From CAZVWH01 sp964631175 (GTDB lineage: Bacteria > Planctomycetota > Phycisphaerae > Sedimentisphaerales > Anaerobacaceae): a stretch of 26,876 nucleotides of DNA. The position numbers were made by a program, and so were the translations under genes. Location of the stretch: the NCBI GenBank assembly GCA_964631175.1, contig CAZVWH010000035.1, positions 1 through 26,876 on the forward strand, read 5' to 3'. The notes under the pieces were generated by a model, which had not been told where the DNA came from, searched no databases, and saw only the letters and a list, made by a program, of their open reading frames with translations. This document shows, piece by piece, positions 15,710 through 22,766 of this stretch. The number at the start of each line of letters is the position of its first letter. Position 1 is the first letter of the stretch.

Positions 15710-16372
15710 ATGTTTCGTACGGTATCCATAGCATGTTTTATAACTGCCTTTGTGGGTATTGTCATCCATTGGATTATTTTCCGACCCAAGGCCGATGAGC
15801 TATTCGGTGCCGACCGACGACTGCATATTTTGGACCCTTTGAGGGTGTTGTTTTTTTTCCTTACCTTGCTTTTAATTCCGCAAAAGCTCAGCCTGGTCGG
15901 CGTTTTGAGAAAACTCGTTTATTTATTAGCTATGCTTTGCTTTGTGGTATTGTTCGTCACGGGCTTTTTTTCCAAACTTATTTTTGGGGAAACTATTTCC
16001 GGTTATTGGCTGATGTTACACGCAACTTTTGCACCGGTTTTCGCAATCTGCGTGGCTATTTTGGCTGTAATGTGGGCGCATAATTGCCGCTTGAACAAGA
16101 AATATTGGCCGTGGCTGCAGAAAATTATTCAGCGAGAAGTTACAAATATGGCCGTTCCTGAAAAGCATGAGCTTGCACAAAAGTTGAGCTTTTGGCTGAT
16201 TGTGGTATTGTCTGTGCCGTTAATATTATCTATTATGTTGAGCATGTTTCTACTTTTCGGAACATATTGGCAGCAGCTTTTAGCGGATACGCATCGTTAC
16301 ATAGCGATAGTGTTTGCGTTGGCGGTTGTCATACACACATACTTGATGGTGCTGATTCAGGCTAAAAGATAA
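15710..16372 (+). CDS. Cytochrome b-type multi-pass membrane protein (quinone-linked, FdhI/thiosulfate reductase-like)
   Basis: A 220-residue membrane protein. I choose ATG 15710; an in-frame TTG at 15686 lies in a repeat hairpin. About five to six hydrophobic helices are seen (residues ~5-24, 43-57, 68-88, 98-123, 158-183, 195-216). Histidines sit in or near helices: H20, H104, H124, H195 and H209. The last two form the HRY-x11-H pattern (H-x13-H) typical of di-haem cytochrome b subunits of formate dehydrogenase or thiosulfate reductase type. It starts 67 bases after the heptahaem cytochrome and almost certainly forms a membrane complex with it, moving electrons between quinone and periplasmic haems. 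The direction of flow cannot be told. Haem ligation is inferred from the pattern, not proven. Confidence 0.72.
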   Translation: MFRTVSIACFITAFVGIVIHWIIFRPKADELFGADRRLHILDPLRVLFFFLTLLLIPQKLSLVGVLRKLVYLLAMLCFVVLFVTGFFSKLIFGETISGYWLMLHATFAPVFAICVAILAVMWAHNCRLNKKYWPWLQKIIQREVTNMAVPEKHELAQKLSFWLIVVLSVPLILSIMLSMFLLFGTYWQQLLADTHRYIAIVFALAVVIHTYLMVLIQAKR

Positions 16373-16433
16373 CTGCCGAATAATCTATTGTTGTATATTT
16401 GATAACCAAATTGCTCTGTAGAAAAGACATAGC

Positions 16434-16545
16434 GTCATTTCGACCGAAGCCCCCGTTTCTGCTTTCGCAGAAAGCACGGGGGCGAAGTGGAGAAATCCAT
16501 TTAAAAGCAGATTTCTCGACTCGCCTACGGCTCGCTCGAAATGAC
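16434..16545 (+). repeat. 112-bp palindromic mobile-like repeat (GTCATTTCGA ... TCGAAATGAC)
   Basis: The perfect 10-base terminal inverted repeats are GTCATTTCGA (16434-16443) and TCGAAATGAC (16536-16545). Inside are GAGAAATC/GATTTCTC and a near-palindrome CCCCCGTTTCTGC...GCAGAAAGCACGGGGG. It has no coding capacity of its own; short ORFs here are by-products. It resembles REP/MITE-like elements dispersed in many bacterial genomes. It lies in the 235-base gap before the permease. Confidence 0.8.
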
Positions 16546-16607
16546 AAACCTTACTCTTTCCTACAAAGTATAACCAAATATCAGGATTTTATTAAGGAGA
16601 GCGGATT

Positions 16608-17948
16608 ATGAGTAATGGAATACTGCCAAGTTATTTGGGTATGGCCAAGCCTAATCCGGCTGAGAATCGGGCTGCCTGGTACAAGGGCACAGCGCCGGCG
16701 TACGCGGGCATCTTCCTTTGGGTTGTGTTCTATATGGAGATTGCCAAGGGGACCCTCTCTCAGGCGGGGCTGGGCTTGAGTCTATTAGGGCTGGTCATCG
16801 CGGCTTTGATCTGTCACTTTCTGTTCTATCTTGTACCTGGTTTGTATGGCATGAAGACCGGATATCCTTTGTATGTAGTGGGCTCCTCTACTTACGGCAC
16901 ACTGGGAGGTTTTCTTATGCCGGGCCTTTTGATGGGACTGCTTCAATTTGGCTGGCTCGCTGTAAACACGGCTGTTTCGACAAGTTTCATCCTTCAAGCG
17001 GTAAATGCAGATCCGACACCGGGAAAACCGGCATTCATTACCGTATCGATTATCTGGGCTTTGCTGGCCGTATTTGTTGCTATCAAAGGCATTCAGTACC
17101 TTGGAAAGGTATCTACTTACCTGCCGATTGTGCCACTGATAATGATTCTTATTGTCTTCTTCAGCAATGTCGGAAGCGCAGGGGCGTTTCAGGTCGCCGA
17201 AGATTCCAAACCACTCGTGGGTTTTCTGACTATCATAGCAATTGTCGTTGGCTTTTTCGCGACGGCAGGGGCGGCTGGCGTGGACTTTGGCATGAGCAAC
17301 AGAAATGCCAAAGATATCCAGCTTGGAGGTCTTGTTGGCATCGCTCTGGTGATAATCATCGCTGGGGGCCTACCACTAATCGCAATCGCCGGTGCGCATG
17401 CCGCCCACCCAGAGATGGATAGTTTCACATTTGACAGCGTTATAAAGGTGCACTTTTTATCGAAAGTCATGTTCATCCTGTTTGCGGTAGCCAGTTTTGC
17501 GCCTGCATGTTTCAGCTCATTCATTGCCGGAAACAGTATCGGAACTATGTTCCCTACAGCTAATAAAACTGTTATGGTCTTGATAGGAGCCGTTGTAGCT
17601 ATTATTCTGGCAGCGACGGGCTGGGCACTCAACCTGGCGCGGGTTTTCGGGATTATCGGCGCTTCGTTTGGTCCGATTTGTGGTTCGATGGTAGCTGATT
17701 ATCTGCTTAGCGGCTGCAAGTGGTCTGGGCCACGCAAAGGAATTAACTTTGCAGGCTACATTGCATGGGCAGTGGGATTTGTTGTCGCGATACTGCCAAT
17801 GATTGCTCCCGAAAGGTTCAGCTATATCAATCCTGCTCCAGTTATCGCCTTCGTGATTGGTTTCGTGTTGTATGTGATTCTGGCCAAGGCTGGTCTTGAG
17901 CCGCCGGCTGTTGAAATGACCACGGTCTCAACTGAAAATGCGTCTTGA
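16608..17948 (+). CDS. NCS1 family permease (cytosine/purine permease-like)
   Basis: A 446-residue polytopic protein with about 12 hydrophobic helices and no signal peptide. The start follows AAGGAGAGCGGATT-ATG. The N-terminal region (GTAPAYAGIFLWVVFYMEIA) and MKTGYPLYVVGSSTYGTLGG at about residues 82-101 are NCS1/CodB-like. So are AGAAGVDFGMSNRNAKDIQL at about 218-237 and the glycine-rich, acid-poor helices. Known family members import nucleobases, hydantoins or related compounds with a cation. The last gene of the cytochrome run would be an odd place for a nucleobase importer; it may carry an unrelated small solute or be unrelated to the pathway. A 13-bp hairpin follows 50 bases downstream. 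Confidence 0.8.
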   Translation: MSNGILPSYLGMAKPNPAENRAAWYKGTAPAYAGIFLWVVFYMEIAKGTLSQAGLGLSLLGLVIAALICHFLFYLVPGLYGMKTGYPLYVVGSSTYGTLGGFLMPGLLMGLLQFGWLAVNTAVSTSFILQAVNADPTPGKPAFITVSIIWALLAVFVAIKGIQYLGKVSTYLPIVPLIMILIVFFSNVGSAGAFQVAEDSKPLVGFLTIIAIVVGFFATAGAAGVDFGMSNRNAKDIQLGGLVGIALVIIIAGGLPLIAIAGAHAAHPEMDSFTFDSVIKVHFLSKVMFILFAVASFAPACFSSFIAGNSIGTMFPTANKTVMVLIGAVVAIILAATGWALNLARVFGIIGASFGPICGSMVADYLLSGCKWSGPRKGINFAGYIAWAVGFVVAILPMIAPERFSYINPAPVIAFVIGFVLYVILAKAGLEPPAVEMTTVSTENAS

Positions 17949-17998
17949 GAGACGCTATTGTTTGTGTACCAAGTATCGAAACGTATTGGATCAATGCA

Positions 17999-18028
17999 GC
18001 AGGGATTCGGCGGATGCCGAATCCCTGC
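17999..18028 (+). terminator. Terminator-like hairpin after the permease
   Basis: A perfect 13-bp stem, GCAGGGATTCGGC (17999-18011) with GCCGAATCCCTGC (18016-18028) and loop GGAT. The tail is AT-rich (CGAATTATTAGTTTT), not a clean U tract, so efficiency is uncertain. Confidence 0.65.
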
Positions 18029-18164
18029 CGAATTATTAGTTTTGGAAAAGCAGGTTTGTTTGAGGCTGTAAGTTTAGCACCCAAAGTTTTTTATAAGCTC
18101 AAACACTGTAGGGATAACGTTGCGCATCGAGACAAAGAGAAACAAAAATATGCCTTTCTTTCGC

Positions 18165-18193
18165 TTGACAGCATCCTACAGATAAGGTAGTAT
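18165..18193 (+). promoter_or_regulatory. Sigma-70-like promoter for the discoidin lipoprotein gene
   Basis: The consensus TTGACA (18165-18170), a 17-base spacer and TAGTAT (18188-18193). It follows the upstream hairpin and precedes ATG 18275 by about 80 bases, so a new transcription unit probably begins here. Confidence 0.65.
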
Positions 18194-18274
18194 GTTTTTT
18201 GCTTATTAGACAAATAGCAAGACCTATCAGCAACCGTCAATTGTATAGCATTTTGGTTTTGAGGTAAGAAGGAA

Positions 18275-19198
18275 ATGATGCAAAGATATTTTAATCCGAC
18301 TATCAAGCCCGCCTGCCCAGAGTTCCACACGAAGGATAAGTTGTTCTATCTACTGGATGGTTCGGCGGGCAGGCCTTTTATAATCATACTGCTATGTTTG
18401 TCTTTATGCTTTATTAGCTCTTGCAAGAAATCTGCTCCGGAGCAAGTCCCCTCCGAGAGTCCGGCACAGCAGGATACCGTTGAGCCTAACCAACAAGAGA
18501 CGGTAGAAACTCCTTCTGTTAGCAAAGAGGAAATTACCGCCGATAAAGAGGAAAATAGCTCCGGTAAGGAGACTGCCGGCAGCGAATCAGGCGATGTTGA
18601 ACTGGTGCCGATAGAGATAGATTTGCCTAAAGCGATGTTTGTGGGAACGCCACAACCTGCCGCAGTGCCAAATTTACAAAAGCCGCTGGGCAAAGACCGA
18701 CCTCCGTTTTTGGCACCGGTTGGGATCAGGAATGTAGCCCTTGGAAAACCGGTAACCTCCAGTGATGAAATGCCAATCATCGGCGAGCTTGAGTACGTCA
18801 CTGATGGTGACAAAGAGGCTGCTGATGGCTGCTATGTTGAATTAGGTCCTTCCTTGCAGCACGCCACTATTGACTTAGAGGCCAAATATGAGATATACGC
18901 CATTGTAGTATGGCACTACCATAAGCAAGGCTACGTTTATTTTGACGTCGTAGTGCAGGTTGCCGATGATCCTGATTTCATCACCAATGTCAGTACCGTA
19001 TTTAACAATGATATTGACAACACCGCCGGCTTAGGTGTCGGCAAAAATAGGCATTATGTCGAAACTAATGAAGGCAAGCTTATAGATGCCAAAGGCGTTC
19101 AGGGCCGCTACGTTCGGCTCTATAGTAATGGTAATCACATTAATGATATGAATCATTACATCGAAGTGGAAGTTTACGGCAGACCCGTAGTGAATTAG
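18275..19198 (+). CDS. Lipoprotein with C-terminal discoidin-like (F5/8 type C) domain
   Basis: 307 residues from ATG 18275 (AAGGA four bases upstream). The hydrophobic segment GRPFIIILLCLSLCFISSC ends in a lipobox-like I-S-S-C50. That leaves an unusually long 33-residue n-region; an in-frame TTG at 18341 with AAGGA at 18332-18336 would give a normal-length signal. Residues ~51-115 are an acidic Ser/Glu/Pro-rich linker. From about residue 148 (VGIRNVALGKPVTSSDE) to the end (NDMNHYIEVEVYGRP) is a galactose-binding-like fold with the discoidin pattern GKPVTSS...YVTDGD...VQGRYVRLYSNG. It is likely an envelope-attached carbohydrate-binding or structural protein. No catalytic residues are recognised. 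The stop codon lies in an octamer repeat. Confidence 0.78.
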   Translation: MMQRYFNPTIKPACPEFHTKDKLFYLLDGSAGRPFIIILLCLSLCFISSCKKSAPEQVPSESPAQQDTVEPNQQETVETPSVSKEEITADKEENSSGKETAGSESGDVELVPIEIDLPKAMFVGTPQPAAVPNLQKPLGKDRPPFLAPVGIRNVALGKPVTSSDEMPIIGELEYVTDGDKEAADGCYVELGPSLQHATIDLEAKYEIYAIVVWHYHKQGYVYFDVVVQVADDPDFITNVSTVFNNDIDNTAGLGVGKNRHYVETNEGKLIDAKGVQGRYVRLYSNGNHINDMNHYIEVEVYGRPVVN

Positions 19199-19277
19199 AG
19201 GATTAGTTGCCCCCGGCTTAATCGGGGGTGGTAACTAATTCACTAATTCACTAATTCACCAATTAACTAATTCACTG
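19193..19277 (+). repeat. Octamer-based palindromic spacer repeat
   Basis: Left units ATTAGAGG and ATTAGTTG surround the stop codon. A CCCCCG...CGGGGG hairpin forms the centre, and right units GTAACTAA, TTCACTAA, TTCACTAA, TTCACCAA, TTAACTAA repeat with period 8 as the reverse complement of the left arm. It has the same architecture as 2746-2835. Confidence 0.8.
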
Positions 19278-19284
19278 TTTTTCA

Positions 19285-20925
19285 ATGCGGGGATATCGCC
19301 TTATATGTTGTGTCCTGATTCTGACCGCTGCAGTTTTGGCGTTGGCACTGCGTCTGCCGCGATTACAGCAGCGACCTATGCACACCGATGAGGCCGTTCA
19401 CGCTATCAAGTTCGGTGAACTGTTAGAAGAGGGCAGCTACACATATAATCCTGTTGAATACCACGGCCCCACACTTAACTATTTTACTCTGATACCGGCC
19501 TGGCTCAGTTCTGCTGAGAGGCTCACCGAAGTTAATGAATTAATCTTGCGCATTGTGCCTGTTTTTTTCGGTGTATTGTTAGTGCTGCTTGTTTTGTTAA
19601 TCGCCGATGGGCTGGGCAGAAGCAGCGCTGTTTTTGCCGCCATATTGACTGCCATCTCGCCGGCAATGGTTTTTTACAGCCGGTATTATATCCAGGAGAC
19701 GTTATTGGTCTGCTTTACTTTTGCTTTTATTGTTTTTGGCTACCGTTACACACAAAGCAAAAAAGTCATCTGGATTCTCCTGGCCGGGATGTCACTCGGC
19801 CTGATGCACGCCACGAAGGAAACGGCCATTTTAGCATTTGGTTCGATGCTGTTGGCTTTATTGATTGCATTTTATACCAGCAGACAGATGGCAGAAGACA
19901 GAAGACAGTCCACAGGATGCCTTACGGCAAAGACGGATGACAGAAAGCAGAATTTTTGGCATCTAATTCTAGGTCTTGCTATCGGTGTATCGATTTCGGC
20001 GCTGTTTTACTCATCGTTTTTTTCTAATCCTGGTGGAGTTTTGGATTCTGCTCGCACTTATACTGCTTATTTTGACCGAGCCACCAATAATAGTGTGCAC
20101 TTTCATCCATGGTACTACTACCTAAAGATGCTCGTTTATTACAGATATGACGCGGGCCCAATTTGGAGTGAGGCCATTATTATCATCCTTGCTGTGATTG
20201 GCTTTATTGTAGCAGTCAGAGGAAAAATATTAATCAACGTCGATTTGAAGCTGCTTCGATTTATTGCTTTCTACACGTTGATAATGACTTTAGTGTATTC
20301 TGTTATCCGGCATAAAACTCCTTGGTGTATGCTGGGTTTCCTGCATGGCATGATTTTGTTAGCTGGCTTCGGAGCCGCCGCAGTGTTAAAATTAACCCAG
20401 AGGTTTTTGACTCGCTTGATTGTTATTTTGCTACTGCTTGCCGGTGGAGTCCACCTCACCTGGCAGGCATACCAGGCCAACTACAAATATTATGCCGATC
20501 CTCGCAATCCTTACGTCTATGCTCATACAACGACGGAAATCTTCACCATGGTTCGGCGTGTGGAAGAAATAGCCGACGTACACAGACACGGCACTGAGAT
20601 GGAGATTCACCTTATTTGTCCGGACGAGCACGATTTTTGGCCTTTTCCGTGGTATCTGCGATCTTTTCCAAATGTCGGTTACTGGAATACCGTGACTGAC
20701 CGGGTAGTTTCTGCTTCTGTCATCATCGCTTCGCCGAGCGTTGAGGGACAGCTTCTAAGAAAGTTGTATGAGCTACCGCCGCCGGGACAAAAAAAACTTT
20801 ATGTGCCTCTTTTTGATTCTTATGTGGAGCTACGGCCTGGTGTTGAATTGCGTGGATACGTATCGAAAGACCTGTTCGATAAATCAAAAATCAAAAAGAA
20901 AAATTCAAATATATTTGATAATTAA
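19285..20925 (+). CDS. Agl23-like membrane protein (TIGR03663 family, GT-C / PMT-like glycosyltransferase)
   Basis: A 546-residue polytopic protein with about ten membrane helices and a soluble C-terminal ~150 residues. The first extracytoplasmic loop has the signature RPMHTDEAVHAIKFGELLE (residues ~31-49), with the acidic D35-E36 pair characteristic of GT-C enzymes that use polyprenyl-phosphate sugars, followed by YNPVEYHGPTLNYF. RYYIQETLLVCFTF and LGLMHATKETAILAFGS are further family blocks. No ribosome site is evident. A heptamer repeat (19881-19950) adds a charged cytoplasmic loop (about residues 200-222), and the lysine-rich tail SKIKKKNSNIFDN is also repeat-derived. ApbE follows after 9 bases, and the convergent GT2 gene could supply the donor lipid (inference). 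Confidence 0.82.
   Translation: MRGYRLICCVLILTAAVLALALRLPRLQQRPMHTDEAVHAIKFGELLEEGSYTYNPVEYHGPTLNYFTLIPAWLSSAERLTEVNELILRIVPVFFGVLLVLLVLLIADGLGRSSAVFAAILTAISPAMVFYSRYYIQETLLVCFTFAFIVFGYRYTQSKKVIWILLAGMSLGLMHATKETAILAFGSMLLALLIAFYTSRQMAEDRRQSTGCLTAKTDDRKQNFWHLILGLAIGVSISALFYSSFFSNPGGVLDSARTYTAYFDRATNNSVHFHPWYYYLKMLVYYRYDAGPIWSEAIIIILAVIGFIVAVRGKILINVDLKLLRFIAFYTLIMTLVYSVIRHKTPWCMLGFLHGMILLAGFGAAAVLKLTQRFLTRLIVILLLLAGGVHLTWQAYQANYKYYADPRNPYVYAHTTTEIFTMVRRVEEIADVHRHGTEMEIHLICPDEHDFWPFPWYLRSFPNVGYWNTVTDRVVSASVIIASPSVEGQLLRKLYELPPPGQKKLYVPLFDSYVELRPGVELRGYVSKDLFDKSKIKKKNSNIFDN
19881..19950 (+). repeat. AAGACAG heptamer repeat inside the Agl23-like gene
   Basis: The units CAGACAG, ATGGCAG, AAGACAG, AAGACAG, TCCACAG are followed by GATGCCTTACGGC and a degenerate continuation (GACGGATGACAGAAAGCAG). 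The frame is kept; the encoded stretch RQMAEDRRQSTGCLTAKTDD is hydrophilic and lies between two membrane helices. Confidence 0.75.
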
Positions 20926-20934
20926 TCTTTTGAA

Positions 20935-21930
20935 ATGAATCAACCACAATCGGATAGTTTAGTCGAGGGTGATTGGTGTGCGATAGCTGATGTTCATCGC
21001 TTTTGTCACGAGGCAATGGCGACGACTTTTGAGATTTATATCCAGCATGATAATAACCGCTATGCTCAACAGGCGGCAAGGGCGGCTTTTAATGAGCTTG
21101 ACCGCCTCGAGGCTGAGCTTAGCAGATTCATTGAAAATAGTGACATATCCAGAATAAACAATCTTGCTGCTCATCAGCCTGTGCGAGTCGGGATTGCTGC
21201 CTTTGAATGTCTGCAGCAAAGTTTCAAAATTTATAACGAAACCAAAGGAGCTTTCGATATTACTACTGGGTCTCTCTTAAAATGCTGGCTAAACAAAGAT
21301 AAAACTATGCGCGCACCAACTCAAGCCGAGCTGGCTATTGCACAACAGCGTATCGGCATGAATCTTATAAAATTAAATGAGGTTGACTTTACGATTGAGC
21401 TGTTGGCGAGCCCGATGCAGATTGACCTTGGTGGTATCGGCAAGGGATATGCGCTTGACAAGATGGCCGAATTGCTGCGCGAGTGGAGTATTGACGTTGC
21501 CTTGCTTCATGGAGGCTATAGTTCTGTTTTGGCCCTCAATGCCCCCGTTGATACAAAGGGTTGGCCCATTACGTTAAGCAATCCTCGTAATCGCAAACAG
21601 ACCCTAATTTACTTTTATTTACGGGGCCGGGCTATTGGCGCTTCAGGTTTGCAATGGGGCCGGCATATTATTGACCCAAGGCAGGCTCATCCGGTTGAAG
21701 AAAAACTTGCCGCCTGGGCCTGTGCTGCTGATGCTGCAACAGCCGATGCCCTTTCAACCGCCTTTATGGTTATGAGGCCGGACGAGATAAAACAGTATTG
21801 CTCACGTCATCCACAAATACAGACCTTGGTCATACTTGAACATGGAGATCAAGAGATACGAAAGGATGATATTTTGCGTTTTGGTCCGTGGGGTGTGCAG
21901 TCCGGAAACCCGCAGGAAACCCCCCAATGA
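20935..21930 (+). CDS. apbE: ApbE family FAD:protein FMN transferase
   Basis: A 331-residue protein. ApbE covalently attaches FMN to Thr/Ser of target flavoproteins using FAD and Mg. Family motifs in order: M-A-T-T-F-E-I (28-34), GAFDITTG (105-112), DLGGIGKGYALD (164-175), HIIDPR (244-249) and ADALSTAFMVM (270-280). Most ApbE proteins are lipoproteins or periplasmic; here no clear signal peptide is seen, so it may act in the cytoplasm or the N-terminus may be atypical. The central GGDIR-like motif is replaced by HGGYSSV (192-198). There is no obvious ribosome site and it is probably translated with the preceding gene. No FMN-binding-domain target gene is visible in this window. TGA is in the loop of a C6/G6 hairpin. 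Confidence 0.88.
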   Translation: MNQPQSDSLVEGDWCAIADVHRFCHEAMATTFEIYIQHDNNRYAQQAARAAFNELDRLEAELSRFIENSDISRINNLAAHQPVRVGIAAFECLQQSFKIYNETKGAFDITTGSLLKCWLNKDKTMRAPTQAELAIAQQRIGMNLIKLNEVDFTIELLASPMQIDLGGIGKGYALDKMAELLREWSIDVALLHGGYSSVLALNAPVDTKGWPITLSNPRNRKQTLIYFYLRGRAIGASGLQWGRHIIDPRQAHPVEEKLAAWACAADAATADALSTAFMVMRPDEIKQYCSRHPQIQTLVILEHGDQEIRKDDILRFGPWGVQSGNPQETPQ

Positions 21931-21946
21931 ATTGGGGGGCTAAACA
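21920..21946. terminator. Hairpin between convergent apbE and GT2 genes (GGCTAAA family)
   Basis: CCCCCCAAT (21920-21928) pairs with ATTGGGGGG (21931-21939), then CTAAACA and a T-rich stretch (ATTTTTATTTATT). The apbE stop codon TGA (21928-21930) lies at the tip. Its position between convergent genes, 23 bases apart, suits a shared terminator. It also belongs to the repeat family seen at 15634. Confidence 0.7.
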
Positions 21947-21953
21947 TTTTTAT

Positions 21954-22697
21954 TTATTCCCCCATGTTTTGCGTGGAGTCATCCGATAGTGTCCGTTTTA
22001 TAGCTCGTAGCTCAGAAATGACATGCCAAGGCGTGCGCGTCAGTGATAATCGGCTGTCAAGGTCGCAAGTCCACTCTATGGGGAATTCTTTTATCCGGTA
22101 GCCTTGCTTTTGTGCCCGCAGAATGATTTCAATATCGAACATAAAACCATCACTAATGCACCGGCTGTATAGTTCTCTGGCCACATCGCCTTTATATATT
22201 TTGAAGCCGCATTGCGTGTCGGTCAGATCCGCTGGGATTTGCAGAAGTTTTTTTATTAACCACTTAAAGAGTTTTGAAGAAACTCGCCGACGCCAAGGCT
22301 GGTCCTTTTGAAGACGGCTTTCTATTAATTTTCTTGAGCCGTGCGCAATTTCGCAGGAGCCGTCTTTCAACATTTCCAAGCCCAGCAAGGCATTTCCATA
22401 GGGCACACAATATCCGCTGTCAGCGAACATCACATATTCTACGCTCGTTTCTTTCATGCCCGCTCGAACCGCATAGCCTTTACCACGATGGTGCTTGTTC
22501 CGAATGACCTTCAGTGTTATTCCCGGCGGAGCTTTAATGCTTTTTGCGACTTCGCAGGTCCCATCTGTGCTGCCGTCATCGACGACGATGATTTCTCCCT
22601 TGAAATTATTGCTGTCTAGGAACATCGCTGCCATTTCAACATCGCGAGCTATCTTTTGGCTTTCGTTAAGCGCCGGTATGACGATAGATATATCCAT
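21954..22697 (-). CDS. GT2 glycosyltransferase, polyprenyl-phosphate sugar synthase-like (DPG synthase type)
   Basis: A 247-residue cytoplasmic GT-A fold enzyme. MDISIVIPALNESQKI at the N-terminus and VVDDGSTDGTCEVA (38-51, D40 D41) bind the nucleotide sugar. RNKHHRGKGYAVRAGM (66-81) is the dolichyl/undecaprenyl-phosphate glucose synthase block. TDTQCGFKIYKGD, GFMFDIEIILRAQKQGY and IKEFPIEWT complete it. The expected DxD reads F-A92-D93-S94-G, lacking the second aspartate, so metal binding may differ. There is no C-terminal membrane anchor. It converges with apbE. Its likely role is to make the lipid-linked sugar used by GT-C enzymes such as the Agl23-like protein nearby (inference). A TATAAT on the minus strand at 22706-22711 would give a nearly leaderless transcript. 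Confidence 0.85.
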   Translation of the reverse strand: MDISIVIPALNESQKIARDVEMAAMFLDSNNFKGEIIVVDDGSTDGTCEVAKSIKAPPGITLKVIRNKHHRGKGYAVRAGMKETSVEYVMFADSGYCVPYGNALLGLEMLKDGSCEIAHGSRKLIESRLQKDQPWRRRVSSKLFKWLIKKLLQIPADLTDTQCGFKIYKGDVARELYSRCISDGFMFDIEIILRAQKQGYRIKEFPIEWTCDLDSRLSLTRTPWHVISELRAIKRTLSDDSTQNMGE

Positions 22698-22766
22698 ACT
22701 ACAGTATTATAATGCCTGAAGACCGTCGAACAAAGATGAAACTCGGCTGCGTACAATGTAAAAATC

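Larger units (their letters stand above)
17949..18274 (+). other. 326-base non-coding spacer
   Basis: It contains the hairpin at 17999-18028 and a good sigma-70-like promoter at 18165-18193, followed by an AT-rich leader of about 75 bases. Between 18030 and 18160 I see no gene, repeat or known RNA motif. Confidence 0.6.

Noticed and set aside
16373..16607. Riboswitch before the NCS1 permease (for example a purine or guanidine type)
   Set aside because: The folded sequence is the dispersed palindromic repeat; no conserved aptamer core is visible.
16399..16611. 70-residue frame before the permease
   Set aside because: It is made almost entirely of the 112-bp palindromic repeat and overlaps the permease start.
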